In this document: in pieces, positions 27,519-35,321 of the stretch
How the letters are laid out: each line of letters starts with the position of its first letter
Position numbering within the stretch: position 1 is the first letter of the stretch
Source of the DNA: Pseudomonadota bacterium
Lineage (GTDB): Bacteria; Bdellovibrionota; Bacteriovoracia; Bacteriovoracales; Bacteriovoracaceae
Reading direction: 5' to 3'
Length of the DNA stretch: 64,000 nucleotides
NCBI GenBank assembly: GCA_027488375.1
Contig: JAIYBW010000004.1
Span: 1 to 64,000, forward strand
Position numbers and translations under genes: made by a program
Notes under the pieces: generated by a model
The model's database searches: none
Seen by the model: the letters and a program-made list of their open reading frames with translations, nothing else
What the model was told of the DNA's origin: nothing

Positions 27519-27524
27519 ATTATA
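27519..27524 (-). promoter_or_regulatory. Consensus -10 box of PI-PLC-like gene
   Basis: TATAAT on the minus strand ends 5 bases before the ATG at 27513. No good -35 match is seen at 17-18 bases, and no Shine-Dalgarno is present. Confidence 0.5.
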
Positions 27525-27554
27525 AGAGAAAAAATAGCCGAGTGATTAGATTTT

Positions 27555-27584
27555 TTGTAATTTATTTTGAACTTCACGTATAAT
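27555..27584 (+). promoter_or_regulatory. Promoter of 27591 gene, leaderless
   Basis: TTGTAA (27555-27560) and a perfect TATAAT (27579-27584) are 18 bases apart. The ATG at 27591 is 6 bases after the -10, where transcription should begin. Confidence 0.7.
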
Positions 27585-27590
27585 CAATCT

Positions 27591-28352
27591 ATGAATAATG
27601 AAAGAATTGATGTTAATACTACAAAATCTAATCGCCCTGGTCTCGCTGGAGTCATTGAAAGTATCCTCAGGAAATTTAAAACTTTTGGATTCCTTTTTGC
27701 TCTAGCGCCGATTGCTCTTCTTTACATAATTGCCATGGGACTCTCCTTCACTCCTGGTGTCATGCTTTACCAATTCGTTTCACAGGCAACTCAAACTGCA
27801 CCTTTTGTGCTTCATTCAATTGCTTTAGGTTTAAGTCTTGCCGCAGGTTTTTTTGCTTATGGAATAACCCTTATCTTTGTCGTCCCTGCAATTAATAAAA
27901 TACTTCCTCTGAAAGTTAGACCCCACAGAACATCTTGGTTTTCAATATCTGTGCTTCCTTGGTACTACCATAATGCACTCACATATCTTGTTCGCTATAC
28001 TTTCCTCGAGTTTATTACTCCCACTCCACTGAATAAATTATTTTTCCAAATGATGGGAATGAAAGTTGGTAAGGGGACAATGATCAACACCACAAATATT
28101 TCAGATCCATGTCTAATTGAACTTGGAGATTATGTGACAGTGGGTGGTTCTGCCACGCTTATCGCTCATTATGGGATGAAAGGTATGCTTGTTATCGATA
28201 AACTCATCATTGAGGATAATGTCACGATTGGCCTTCGAGCTTCACTGTTTGGAGACGTGAGAGTAGGTAAAGGGGCCACGGTTAAACCGAATGAGGTCTT
28301 ACTTCCTAAAACGCGAATTCCTGAGTTTAAAAAAGATCCAGAAGCAGCTTAA
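27591..28352 (+). CDS. Membrane protein with left-handed beta-helix acyltransferase-like domain
   Basis: This 253-residue protein has two or three membrane helices (about 32-60, 70-105) and then a hexapeptide-repeat domain (about 160-240) with short I/L/V-G-x-x turns such as VGKGTMI, IELGDYVTVGG, IIEDNVTIG and VRVGKGATV. This resembles the C-terminal part of peptide-synthetase-associated and serine/acetyl transferase-like membrane proteins. A catalytic role is unproven; it may acylate an envelope component. The ATG at 27591 is chosen because the consensus promoter ends 6 bases before it, ruling out the upstream in-frame TTG. Confidence 0.65.
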   Translation: MNNERIDVNTTKSNRPGLAGVIESILRKFKTFGFLFALAPIALLYIIAMGLSFTPGVMLYQFVSQATQTAPFVLHSIALGLSLAAGFFAYGITLIFVVPAINKILPLKVRPHRTSWFSISVLPWYYHNALTYLVRYTFLEFITPTPLNKLFFQMMGMKVGKGTMINTTNISDPCLIELGDYVTVGGSATLIAHYGMKGMLVIDKLIIEDNVTIGLRASLFGDVRVGKGATVKPNEVLLPKTRIPEFKKDPEAA

Positions 28353-28355
28353 GTT

Positions 28356-28994
28356 TTACTTATTTCTAGTGATAAGAAAGATACCATCTCTGATGGGAAG
28401 GAGAGTTTTTGTAAACCCTTCTAATTCAAATGCTTCTTTGTTGTGTTTTCTAATGGAGTCAGTTTGCTTATCAAGTCCGTCCTGAAGCACTTTTCCACTC
28501 CATAAAGTATTATCAGAAATAATAAGTCCATTTTGTGAAAGATGTTCAGTGGCCCACTTCAGGTAGTGAGGATAATTATTTTTGTCCGCATCAATAAAGA
28601 TTAGATCAAACTCTTGATGAATTTCCGCCAAGGCTTCAGGCCCAGGTCTTAAAATCAATTTAATTTTTTTTGAGTGAGGAGATTCGGCCCAGTATTTTTT
28701 AGCAATCTCAGTAGTGTGAGGATTAATATCAATCGTGATAATTTCACCATCATCTGGTAAAGCTTCGGCCATAATGAGAGAGGAAAAACCAGTATAAGTT
28801 CCTAGTTCGAGAATTTTTTTCACACCACCGAACTGAATGAGAAAAGTAAATAGAGAAGCCTCCATCTCTCCAATAAGCATTTGGCTTCCATGGATATTAG
28901 AGCGCGTATAATCCATCAGATTTCTTGCTAAATTTGAAATTCTTGTGGAGTGGTTTACGCAGTATTCTTCAATATTTTCTGGAATGAGATTCAT
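28356..28994 (-). CDS. SAM-dependent O-methyltransferase (caffeoyl-CoA OMT family)
   Basis: This 212-residue cytoplasmic enzyme has the class I methyltransferase core: motif I LELGTYTGFSS (about 80-90), acidic IITIDINP, and the metal-binding DLIFIDADKNNYPHYL of the cation-dependent O-methyltransferase family (OMT_3). It probably methylates catechol-like or other small hydroxylated substrates; the actual substrate is unknown. An AAGGGA ribosome site lies before the ATG. It faces the 27591 gene (convergent, 3 bases apart) and diverges from the TatD-like gene. Confidence 0.85.
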   Translation of the reverse strand: MNLIPENIEEYCVNHSTRISNLARNLMDYTRSNIHGSQMLIGEMEASLFTFLIQFGGVKKILELGTYTGFSSLIMAEALPDDGEIITIDINPHTTEIAKKYWAESPHSKKIKLILRPGPEALAEIHQEFDLIFIDADKNNYPHYLKWATEHLSQNGLIISDNTLWSGKVLQDGLDKQTDSIRKHNKEAFELEGFTKTLLPIRDGIFLITRNK

Positions 28995-29105
28995 GGAGTC
29001 CCTTAGTTACGTCGCGCAGTGTTAAAAGCTTTGGATCTTAGACTTCTTTTACTAAAAAAGGTAGTAATGAGTAAATGGAAAGCTTTTGCTGAGGGGTCAC
29101 TGATC

Positions 29106-29795
29106 GTGTCTATTTTATCTTATCTTGATATTCACACCCACTTAAGAGGCGTTTCTGAAACCAATATTCAGGTCTCATCCTTATCGATCGATGAAATTAA
29201 GGAGCAAAAACTTATTGGTGAATATTCATGTGCTGGAATTCACCCCTGGTGGTTAGAAGATATTTCGACTGAGGATATTGAAAGACTAAAAATCAAGATT
29301 CTTGAGCTCGCGGAGTCTGGAAAACTTTGGGGCATTGGTGAAACAGGCCTAGATCGAATGTATCCAGAGTTTTTTGAAAAACAAAAAGAGCTTTTGAATT
29401 GGCATATTGAACTTTCTGAATCGCTTGGACTTCCCCTTATTATCCATAATGTGCGGGCAGGATCGGATTTTCTTGAAATCATTAAAGACAAGACACCTTC
29501 GGTTCCTTGGTTGTTTCATGATTTTCGTGGGAATGAAGAATTAGTTAAAAATCTTCTCCGTCTTCATTCAAATTGCTATTTTTCTTTTGGCCTTTCGATT
29601 GATAACTCTCCTCAGATTCGCGAGCTTTTACCTCTTGTCCCGATCGAGAATTTATTTTTGGAGACTGATAATCAAAAGCATCTAGATATTCATGAGATTT
29701 ATCTTCGTGCCTCAGAACAACTGCATTTAGATCTTGATTTCCTCAAGTCTCAGCTATGGCTCAATTTCAAAAAGATTAATCGTAAACTTCAATAA
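29106..29795 (+). CDS. TatD family metal-dependent hydrolase
   Basis: This 229-residue protein starts with the TatD/amidohydrolase metal site DIHTH (residues 8-12). It continues with AGIHPWW, GIGETGLD, IHNVRAG and a late LETDNQ motif, all conserved in TatD-type nucleases/deoxyribonucleases. Family members act as metal-dependent nucleases in DNA or RNA quality control, though many are uncharacterised. The GTG at 29106 follows GAGGGG by 9 bases and puts the DxHTH motif near the N-terminus as in relatives; an in-frame ATG at 29067 with AAGG upstream is the alternative. The next gene follows after 10 bases. Confidence 0.8.
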   Translation: MSILSYLDIHTHLRGVSETNIQVSSLSIDEIKEQKLIGEYSCAGIHPWWLEDISTEDIERLKIKILELAESGKLWGIGETGLDRMYPEFFEKQKELLNWHIELSESLGLPLIIHNVRAGSDFLEIIKDKTPSVPWLFHDFRGNEELVKNLLRLHSNCYFSFGLSIDNSPQIRELLPLVPIENLFLETDNQKHLDIHEIYLRASEQLHLDLDFLKSQLWLNFKKINRKLQ

Positions 29796-29805
29796 AGGAT
29801 AAATG

Positions 29806-30243
29806 ATGAAAAAATTATTTTTTATGTTTTCAATTCTGACTAGTTTGACGGCCATAGGAGCCGAAATTTCCTTTACTCATTTTGGGCAGGAAGGAAACCG
29901 CCAATCCTATTATGCTTGTTCTTATGTTGAGGATCAAACTTACGATGTTCTCGATACTTTAGGTGCCACTGGCATAGATGTTCGTTGTTCGGGTGGCATA
30001 ACTTCAGGATGGTATGCAGGCCCAGTTTATGTGACGGCCCGTTTTGATCTTCCTCGCATAAATGGAAGTGAAGAATCAATTCTTGAATTTAAAGGAGATG
30101 TCTTCAATCCTTCATGCAGCATCAATGTTAAAATTATTAAGGAATCCCTGAAAGCTTTCTCTCATATATCTATCCTAAAAAAACAGGACAGCTGTCCTTT
30201 CACTGATTCTAATTATTATTTTCAGCTTAAAGTCTTACGTTAA
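29806..30243 (+). CDS. Small secreted protein of unknown function
   Basis: This 145-residue protein has a Sec signal peptide (MKKLFFMFSILTSLTAIGA). The mature domain has four cysteines (YYACSY, VRCSGG, NPSCSI, DSCPF) that could make two disulfides in the periplasm, and a strand-rich pattern. No family is recognised. The ATG at 29806 is preferred over 29803 because AAGGA then lies 6 bases upstream. It follows the TatD-like gene by 10 bases and probably shares its transcript; an imperfect hairpin follows. Confidence 0.65.
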   Translation: MKKLFFMFSILTSLTAIGAEISFTHFGQEGNRQSYYACSYVEDQTYDVLDTLGATGIDVRCSGGITSGWYAGPVYVTARFDLPRINGSEESILEFKGDVFNPSCSINVKIIKESLKAFSHISILKKQDSCPFTDSNYYFQLKVLR

Positions 30244-30253
30244 TTTTCCACTG

Positions 30254-30286
30254 CCCTGGTGATGTCAATTTTTTTGACGGCCAGGG
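30254..30286 (+). terminator. Imperfect hairpin after small secreted protein gene
   Basis: CCCTGG (30254-30259) with GTCAA (30264-30268) pairs to TTGAC (30274-30278) with CCAGGG (30281-30286). The loop is mostly T, and T-rich sequence follows. It is a plausible terminator with an internal mismatch. Confidence 0.45.
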
Positions 30287-30355
30287 TATATATTTCACTT
30301 CTTTTCTTCCCCTCCCATTAATTTGCTACCATCACTTCAAAATATGGAGCATTTT

Positions 30356-30871
30356 ATGAAGAGACTTTGGCCACTTTTAGCTTTATTTCTTTTTCAATCT
30401 TGCGAGTATGCCACTTTAAAATATGGGTATTACTGGAATCCTGTGACCATCCTGAGTAAGGCACAGGAAGCTATTGAAAATAGAGACTTAGGCCAATGGC
30501 AGGAAGTCTTAAGTGGAAAGACTCTTTGTGCTTATGGGTCTCATGAGGGCATGGCCAACATTGGGCAGGCGATTAAAAGAATCGATCAGGCTTCAATTCA
30601 AGAACCTCTATTAGTGACCTCAAAGCACTTAGAAAGACCAAATTATATTGGGTACTATTCCTACTATCAGGAAACACATATCTCCCGTGCTTATGATCAT
30701 CAAGGGCGTGAGCTCCTAAAAGTGACCATCGTTTGTGATTTTGGAAGTGATGAACTTTCTAAGGCTTTAGTCAAAGCACCTGTTTCAAGCTATAAAACAA
30801 AATCCTGCTCAATTACGGGAATTAAGAATCTCGAGAAGCCTCTTAAGGTTCCAGAGTTCTGCTCTATTTAA
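30356..30871 (+). CDS. Probable lipoprotein of unknown function
   Basis: This 171-residue protein has a short hydrophobic N-terminus ending in FLFQSC (Cys16), a near-lipobox like the LLLQSC of the giant lipoprotein, so it is probably lipid-anchored. The mature part holds three further cysteines and no recognised motif. The ATG at 30356 is chosen because GGAGC lies 8 bases upstream. Its last 8 bases overlap the end of the convergent rlmI gene. Confidence 0.65.
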   Translation: MKRLWPLLALFLFQSCEYATLKYGYYWNPVTILSKAQEAIENRDLGQWQEVLSGKTLCAYGSHEGMANIGQAIKRIDQASIQEPLLVTSKHLERPNYIGYYSYYQETHISRAYDHQGRELLKVTIVCDFGSDELSKALVKAPVSSYKTKSCSITGIKNLEKPLKVPEFCSI

Positions 30872-32063
30872 AAACCTGTAGGTAAACGAATTTTAGATAG
30901 CGCATTTCCGGTAACGCCATAGGGAAGGGGTGATCTTCGGGTTGTCCCTTGATGAGGAGGACTTTACCTCGTCTCTTGGCCCGTGAAAGAGACTCTTGAA
31001 CTAATTCTAAAAAGAGTTCCGAATTAATATGGCCTGAGCAACTTGAAGCTGCAAAAAAACCCTGATCTTTTACAAGTCGAAGTGAGTCCGCAAAAATTTT
31101 AATATAGGCCTCTTTGGCCGCCTCAACCGCTTTTTGATTGGGAGCAAAGCTCGGTGGATCTGTGATCACAATATCCCAAAGTTTTTTTTCTTCTTGGGCT
31201 TTCTTCACGAATTCAAAGGCATCCTGACAAATGCCAGCATGTCTTTCTGGGGAGAGACCATTTATCGACCAATTGATATCTGAGGCTTTAATAGCGTGAG
31301 GAGCAATATCCACCGTCGTTACTTTACTTGCCCCTCCAAGCCCCGCATAGACTGAAAAGCCACCAGTGTAGCCAAAGAGATTGAGAAGAGTTTTGTCGGA
31401 GGCAACATTTCTTATAAAATTTCTATTTTCACGTTGGTCTAGAAAAAAGCCCGTTTTAGCAGCATCAATAATATTGGTTCTAAACTTTACATCATGCTCA
31501 AGAAATTCATGATCGTTGAGGCTCTCACATTCTCCGGCAAGTATAGAGCCCTTATCATCTTCCTTATTTTTTCTCTTATAATAAACGCAAGTCACAGGGA
31601 TGAAGGATTGCTCCATGAAAAACTGAGCAATATTTTCTTTGTTCCAGAAATGTTCACAAGCGGGCCCATCAAGTTTGAGGACGACCACACCTGCATAATA
31701 ATCCGCAACGATTCCAGAGAGCTCATCTCCTTCACCATTAATAATTCTAAAGCACTGGTTACTATTTGAGAGGAGGTGTTTTTTATTTTGGATACACGTT
31801 TTTAACCTGAGCTCGACATCTTGATCAGTGAGTTTTTTATCACCAATGTGTAAAACTCTGAAGGCCAGGTTTACTGAATTCGAGTAAATACCATGGGCAA
31901 GGATTTCATTTTTATTATTAATGAGATGAGCGTAACTCCCATCCGTTGATTTTGTTTTTTCAGCGGCATCAGAAAAAATCCAGGGGTTGCCACGCTTGAT
32001 ATGTTTTGAGAGGTCTCGGAGAAGTTTTATTTTGAGTGGTTTCTCGGCCTTAAAATATTTCAT
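30864..32063 (-). CDS. rlmI: RlmI-family 23S rRNA (cytosine-C5) methyltransferase
   Basis: This 399-residue protein matches RlmI (396 in E. coli). An N-terminal PUA-type RNA-binding domain has KRGNPWIFSDA. A central EEHEE-like segment carries the INGEGDELSG turn. A C-terminal Rossmann methyltransferase has NLFGYTGGFSVYAGLGG (motif I), VDIAP, and VITDPPSF (motif IV). RlmI makes m5C1962 in 23S rRNA. The ATG at 32063 overlaps the upstream rlmM-like stop by 4 bases, which supports this start over an in-frame upstream codon. The two form an operon. Confidence 0.87.
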   Translation of the reverse strand: MKYFKAEKPLKIKLLRDLSKHIKRGNPWIFSDAAEKTKSTDGSYAHLINNKNEILAHGIYSNSVNLAFRVLHIGDKKLTDQDVELRLKTCIQNKKHLLSNSNQCFRIINGEGDELSGIVADYYAGVVVLKLDGPACEHFWNKENIAQFFMEQSFIPVTCVYYKRKNKEDDKGSILAGECESLNDHEFLEHDVKFRTNIIDAAKTGFFLDQRENRNFIRNVASDKTLLNLFGYTGGFSVYAGLGGASKVTTVDIAPHAIKASDINWSINGLSPERHAGICQDAFEFVKKAQEEKKLWDIVITDPPSFAPNQKAVEAAKEAYIKIFADSLRLVKDQGFFAASSCSGHINSELFLELVQESLSRAKRRGKVLLIKGQPEDHPFPMALPEMRYLKFVYLQVFK

Positions 32064-32983
32064 TTTTCGACTCCTTTGAGAAACCAAGTCACTTCGTGTT
32101 TATTATGGTGCAGATGAACAATCTTTGAATCTGGGATTTCTAAAAATTTAAGGGTGTTTTCCCAGTCAGTTTCCGCCTGATATTTAATTGTGCAGACAAA
32201 GTTTTTAACTTTCCCTGAATCACGGAAGCGCTTAACTAGATTCAAAAGCCTTTCGGGGTAACAAATAATATCAGAGCAAAACCAGTCGATTGTATCAAAA
32301 TTATTGGGGTCCAGACCGAAGGCACTCTCTTGCCTGAATTCAATTTGACCCAAATCCATAATTCTTTTCTCAATGGGGGCCTTATCAACACTAATTGTGT
32401 GATCGAAATTTAATGTTCTTAAAACCCATGTCCACCCACCAGGGCATGAGCCTACATCGATCGCCCTGCCTCCCTTAATTTCTTCAGGAGCATAAACTGT
32501 AAAAAACTCCCAAAGCTTTAGGTAGGCCCTGGATGGAGGTGTTAATTTATCTTCAAGAAAATTCATTTCTCCAAGAGCAAAGGGTGAACTGGTTTTTGTT
32601 GAGGCCATGATCACATCGGCTTCCCATAAAGTCCAAAATCCCATCGGGGCCTGAGGAAGTGGATGTCGAAAAGCGATTGGTTTTGTGTTTATTTTTGGGA
32701 GCTCATCTTGGATGAGTTGGGCCCGTCGGTGGTTTCCGACTGTAAATAGCCCCCAGTTTCGCCCCAGTGCCTTTAGTTTTTTTGCTCCATCATTGATAGA
32801 TTGAATCGCTATCATTTCAAGATCCCAGGCCGTCATTTGGGCCCAGATCATGGCAGGATGGTGCCCCTCAACGAGATATAGACGATCTCGTTTATGAGAA
32901 ATTTTGAGACCCTTGATCTCAAGTTCCTTTTCTAGTTCGTGCTCAAACTTGTGGACGGCCAAATAGCCTGTATAAATTGACAT
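32060..32983 (-). CDS. rlmM: RlmM-like FtsJ-domain rRNA 2'-O-methyltransferase
   Basis: This 307-residue protein has a C-terminal FtsJ-type domain with AIDVGSCPGGWTW (motif I), SVDKAP, CSDIICYP with the catalytic-tetrad Asp, FVCTIKY with the Lys, and HNKHEVTWF with the Glu. This fits the K-D-K-E set of 2'-O-methyltransferases. The N-terminal half resembles the THUMP-like part of RlmM, which makes Cm2498 in 23S rRNA. The protein is shorter than E. coli RlmM (366), so target identity is likely but not certain. It overlaps rlmI by 4 bases. Confidence 0.78.
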   Translation of the reverse strand: MSIYTGYLAVHKFEHELEKELEIKGLKISHKRDRLYLVEGHHPAMIWAQMTAWDLEMIAIQSINDGAKKLKALGRNWGLFTVGNHRRAQLIQDELPKINTKPIAFRHPLPQAPMGFWTLWEADVIMASTKTSSPFALGEMNFLEDKLTPPSRAYLKLWEFFTVYAPEEIKGGRAIDVGSCPGGWTWVLRTLNFDHTISVDKAPIEKRIMDLGQIEFRQESAFGLDPNNFDTIDWFCSDIICYPERLLNLVKRFRDSGKVKNFVCTIKYQAETDWENTLKFLEIPDSKIVHLHHNKHEVTWFLKGVEK

Positions 32984-33001
32984 GCTTCCCTATACACCAA
33001 A

Positions 33002-33030
33002 TTGAAGCCGTGTTAAAAGCCTCTTATGAT
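33002..33030 (+). promoter_or_regulatory. Promoter of SpoU/TrmH gene
   Basis: TTGAAG (33002-33007) and TATGAT (33025-33030) are 17 bases apart. The predicted start of transcription near 33037 lies after the in-frame ATG at 33026, so the ATG at 33053 is the usable start. Confidence 0.7.
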
Positions 33031-33052
33031 ACATACGAAAAAAAACCAGGAA

Positions 33053-33766
33053 ATGAAGGTTTATGGCCGTCATGCGGCTTTGGCCCTCTTCAAGAACCGA
33101 CCAGAAGATGTGATCCGTGCTTATGTGACGAGAGATGGAGTCTTCGAATTTAGAGACCTCGTCCGACACTGTGTGGACAACAAGCTTGCTTATCACGTAG
33201 TTGAAAGAGAAGAGTTAGATAAGCTTTCTAAGGCTACTCACCATGAAGATATTCTTCTCGTTGTGAGAACAAAGAAACTGCCTACGATTAAAGACCTCCT
33301 ATCGACACAGGGGAGATCCCTTATTCTCGCGCTTGAGGAGGTAGAAAATCCTCATAACTTGGGTGCTATTATGCGGTCTGCGGCCCACTTTGGTGTGACT
33401 GGGATTGTTTACGAGGCCAAAGTTCCTGTGGCCCTTACATCATCCGCCGTGAGAACGGCCGAGGGGGGCGCCGAGGTTGTGCCTGCCATTCATCATGCTA
33501 ATTGGAATGAAGTTTTAGAACTGGCCAAAATGAAAGGCTATAAAATTTTTGCAACTTCCAGCCATGATGGGGAATCACTTTTTAAAACATCTTTTCCTGA
33601 AAAAACCCTTTTATTTTTGGGAGCTGAGGGTCAGGGACTTTCTGATAAGTTACTAAAAAATATTAAAGGTCATTTGCTCATTCCAGGGACTGGTGCCGTG
33701 GAGAGTTTAAATGTGTCTAATGCGGCCACGGTCATTCTTTCTGAGTGGTATAGGCAAGGTCTCTAG
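33053..33766 (+). CDS. SpoU/TrmH family RNA 2'-O-methyltransferase
   Basis: This 237-residue knotted (SPOUT) methyltransferase has the three TrmH-class motifs: NPHNLGAIMRSAAHFG, FLGAEGQGL and PGTGAVESLNVSNAATV. An N-terminal L30e-like RNA-binding segment (VYGRHAALALF) is like that of RlmB, which makes Gm2251 in 23S rRNA, but other TrmH homologues are similar, so the target is not assigned. The start ATG at 33053 follows from the promoter position. It sits among several other RNA methyltransferase genes and converges with the 33763 gene (4 bases overlap). Confidence 0.85.
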   Translation: MKVYGRHAALALFKNRPEDVIRAYVTRDGVFEFRDLVRHCVDNKLAYHVVEREELDKLSKATHHEDILLVVRTKKLPTIKDLLSTQGRSLILALEEVENPHNLGAIMRSAAHFGVTGIVYEAKVPVALTSSAVRTAEGGAEVVPAIHHANWNEVLELAKMKGYKIFATSSHDGESLFKTSFPEKTLLFLGAEGQGLSDKLLKNIKGHLLIPGTGAVESLNVSNAATVILSEWYRQGL

Positions 33767-34638
33767 TAAGATTTAGCTGCAACAAAAATTCCGGCCGGTA
33801 AAATTCTTTCGTCGTTTTGATGTTTCACACCTAGTTCACTGGCCGTCACATCTTTCCAACGACGATCATGCACGATATTTCGAAGGGCCTCAGGTTGAAC
33901 ACCATGGGTATGGCTTGAAAGGAAGAGGAAGCTATGATCTTTATTGAGAACAGACATCATTAATTCAGTCAGCACATGAATACTTTTTTCAAAATCCCAA
34001 ACTTCTTTCTTGGCCCCATGACCCCAGCTAGGAGGATCAGCTAAAATACCATCGTAAGTGAATTTCTTTTTAAAAGAGTGTTTGAGAAATTCTTGAGCAT
34101 CTTCATGAACCCATCTCACACTGCTTTGAGGGAGTTTACTTAAAGCGAGATTTTCTTTGCCCCAGTCCAAAATTCCTTTTGAACTATCTACATGAAAAAC
34201 CTCTGCACCAGCAGCGGCCATAACAATACTGGCACATCCTGTGTAACCAAAAAGGTTAATGACTTTAGGAGAACGTCCTAGTTTTTCTTTAAGTGTTTTA
34301 ACTTCATTGTAGAGCCAAATCCAAACTGGGATTTGTTCAAAGAAAACTCCGCAGTGACCGAATGTGGTGAACTTTAATCTGAAAATGAGTTTTCGACCGT
34401 CAATTTCAAAAGGAAGTGTGAGATTAGGATTAGGTTCTTTTTGGTGTTCCCATTTTCCTCCACCATCTTTTGTTCTAAGACAATTAGAAGTGGCCTGGTT
34501 CCAAGTATTTTGATCTAAACGGGGTTTCCATATAGCTTGAGGAGAGGGCCTTGTGACCTTAATGCCACTTATGATTTCAAGTTTTTTACCGAGCCCTGAA
34601 TCAAGAAGTTCATATTGCGGAAGATTTTTTGTGATCAT
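33763..34638 (-). CDS. Class I SAM-dependent methyltransferase (RlmK/RlmI-like core)
   Basis: This 291-residue protein has NLFGYTGCASIVMAAAG (motif I), FHVDSSKG, and ILADPPSWG (motif IV DPPSW), the set found in the catalytic half of RlmK and RlmI-type nucleic-acid methyltransferases. No PUA or THUMP domain is evident. RNA is the likely substrate by family; which base is unknown. It overlaps the stop of the SIMPL-domain gene by 4 bases and is the last of three minus-strand genes starting at 36556. Confidence 0.8.
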   Translation of the reverse strand: MITKNLPQYELLDSGLGKKLEIISGIKVTRPSPQAIWKPRLDQNTWNQATSNCLRTKDGGGKWEHQKEPNPNLTLPFEIDGRKLIFRLKFTTFGHCGVFFEQIPVWIWLYNEVKTLKEKLGRSPKVINLFGYTGCASIVMAAAGAEVFHVDSSKGILDWGKENLALSKLPQSSVRWVHEDAQEFLKHSFKKKFTYDGILADPPSWGHGAKKEVWDFEKSIHVLTELMMSVLNKDHSFLFLSSHTHGVQPEALRNIVHDRRWKDVTASELGVKHQNDERILPAGIFVAAKSY

Positions 34639-35321
34639 TTGATTTCGAATGTTACTTGAATTTGTGTTGAGAAGTTTTGTGTGCCCGCTTCAACCGTTGG
34701 AGCACCCCCATCCATCATCATCGCAGTTTTTGCCATCACCATTCGCTCAGGCATAGGAGCTTGATTGAGGGCCGGAGCTTCAACTAAATGAATCACCTTT
34801 CCCACTCCAAAGTTTAGTTTTTTGGCGAGGAGATCAGCTTTTTTCTTAGCATCCATTGAGGCTTGGTCTAGGCACTTTAAATACTCTTCTTGGGATTTCT
34901 CTAATGAAAGGAACGTATTGAGGGATCCTACATTTTGGATTCCCAATTGAGAGGCTTCCATCATGGCCTCTCCTAAACGTTGAATTTGAGAAGTTGTAAC
35001 TTCTAAACTCATGGTAACTTTTATGCCCTTATCAACATACTTGTCTTTTTCATACTCACGAATGGGATAAACAGAGTAGTTAAGTGTTTTTAGTTCAAGA
35101 TGATCCAGTTTAAGTTTCTGAATTTTTTCTTTAAGGTCACTAATTTGTGAAGTGGTTTTTTTGACAGCTGCTTGAAGATCTTTACTTTGATTTTCAGCTG
35201 TAAAATTCATGCTCCCTCGATCTGGAACAACTTTAAGCTGACAATTCCCTTGAACCAAGAGTCCTTGAGGAATAGTCGCTTGTACTGCTGCAGTTAAGAT
35301 AAAGGCAAGAATGAATTGCAT
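34635..35321 (-). CDS. Secreted SIMPL-domain (DUF541) protein
   Basis: This 228-residue protein has a short Sec signal peptide (about 1-16) and a SIMPL/DUF541 domain: an N-terminal strand GNCQLKVVPDRGSMNF, a helix with repeated Lys/Gln (KKTTSQISDLKEKIQKLKLD), and the LKTLNYSVYPIREYE strand typical of the family. Bacterial members (such as YggE and BP26) are periplasmic and linked to stress resistance, but the biochemical function is not known. It is translationally coupled to both neighbours. Confidence 0.82.
   Translation of the reverse strand: MQFILAFILTAAVQATIPQGLLVQGNCQLKVVPDRGSMNFTAENQSKDLQAAVKKTTSQISDLKEKIQKLKLDHLELKTLNYSVYPIREYEKDKYVDKGIKVTMSLEVTTSQIQRLGEAMMEASQLGIQNVGSLNTFLSLEKSQEEYLKCLDQASMDAKKKADLLAKKLNFGVGKVIHLVEAPALNQAPMPERMVMAKTAMMMDGGAPTVEAGTQNFSTQIQVTFEIK

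Noticed and set aside
33026-33052. ATG at 33026 as the start of the SpoU/TrmH gene
   Set aside because: It lies inside the TATGAT -10 hexamer, upstream of the predicted transcription start.
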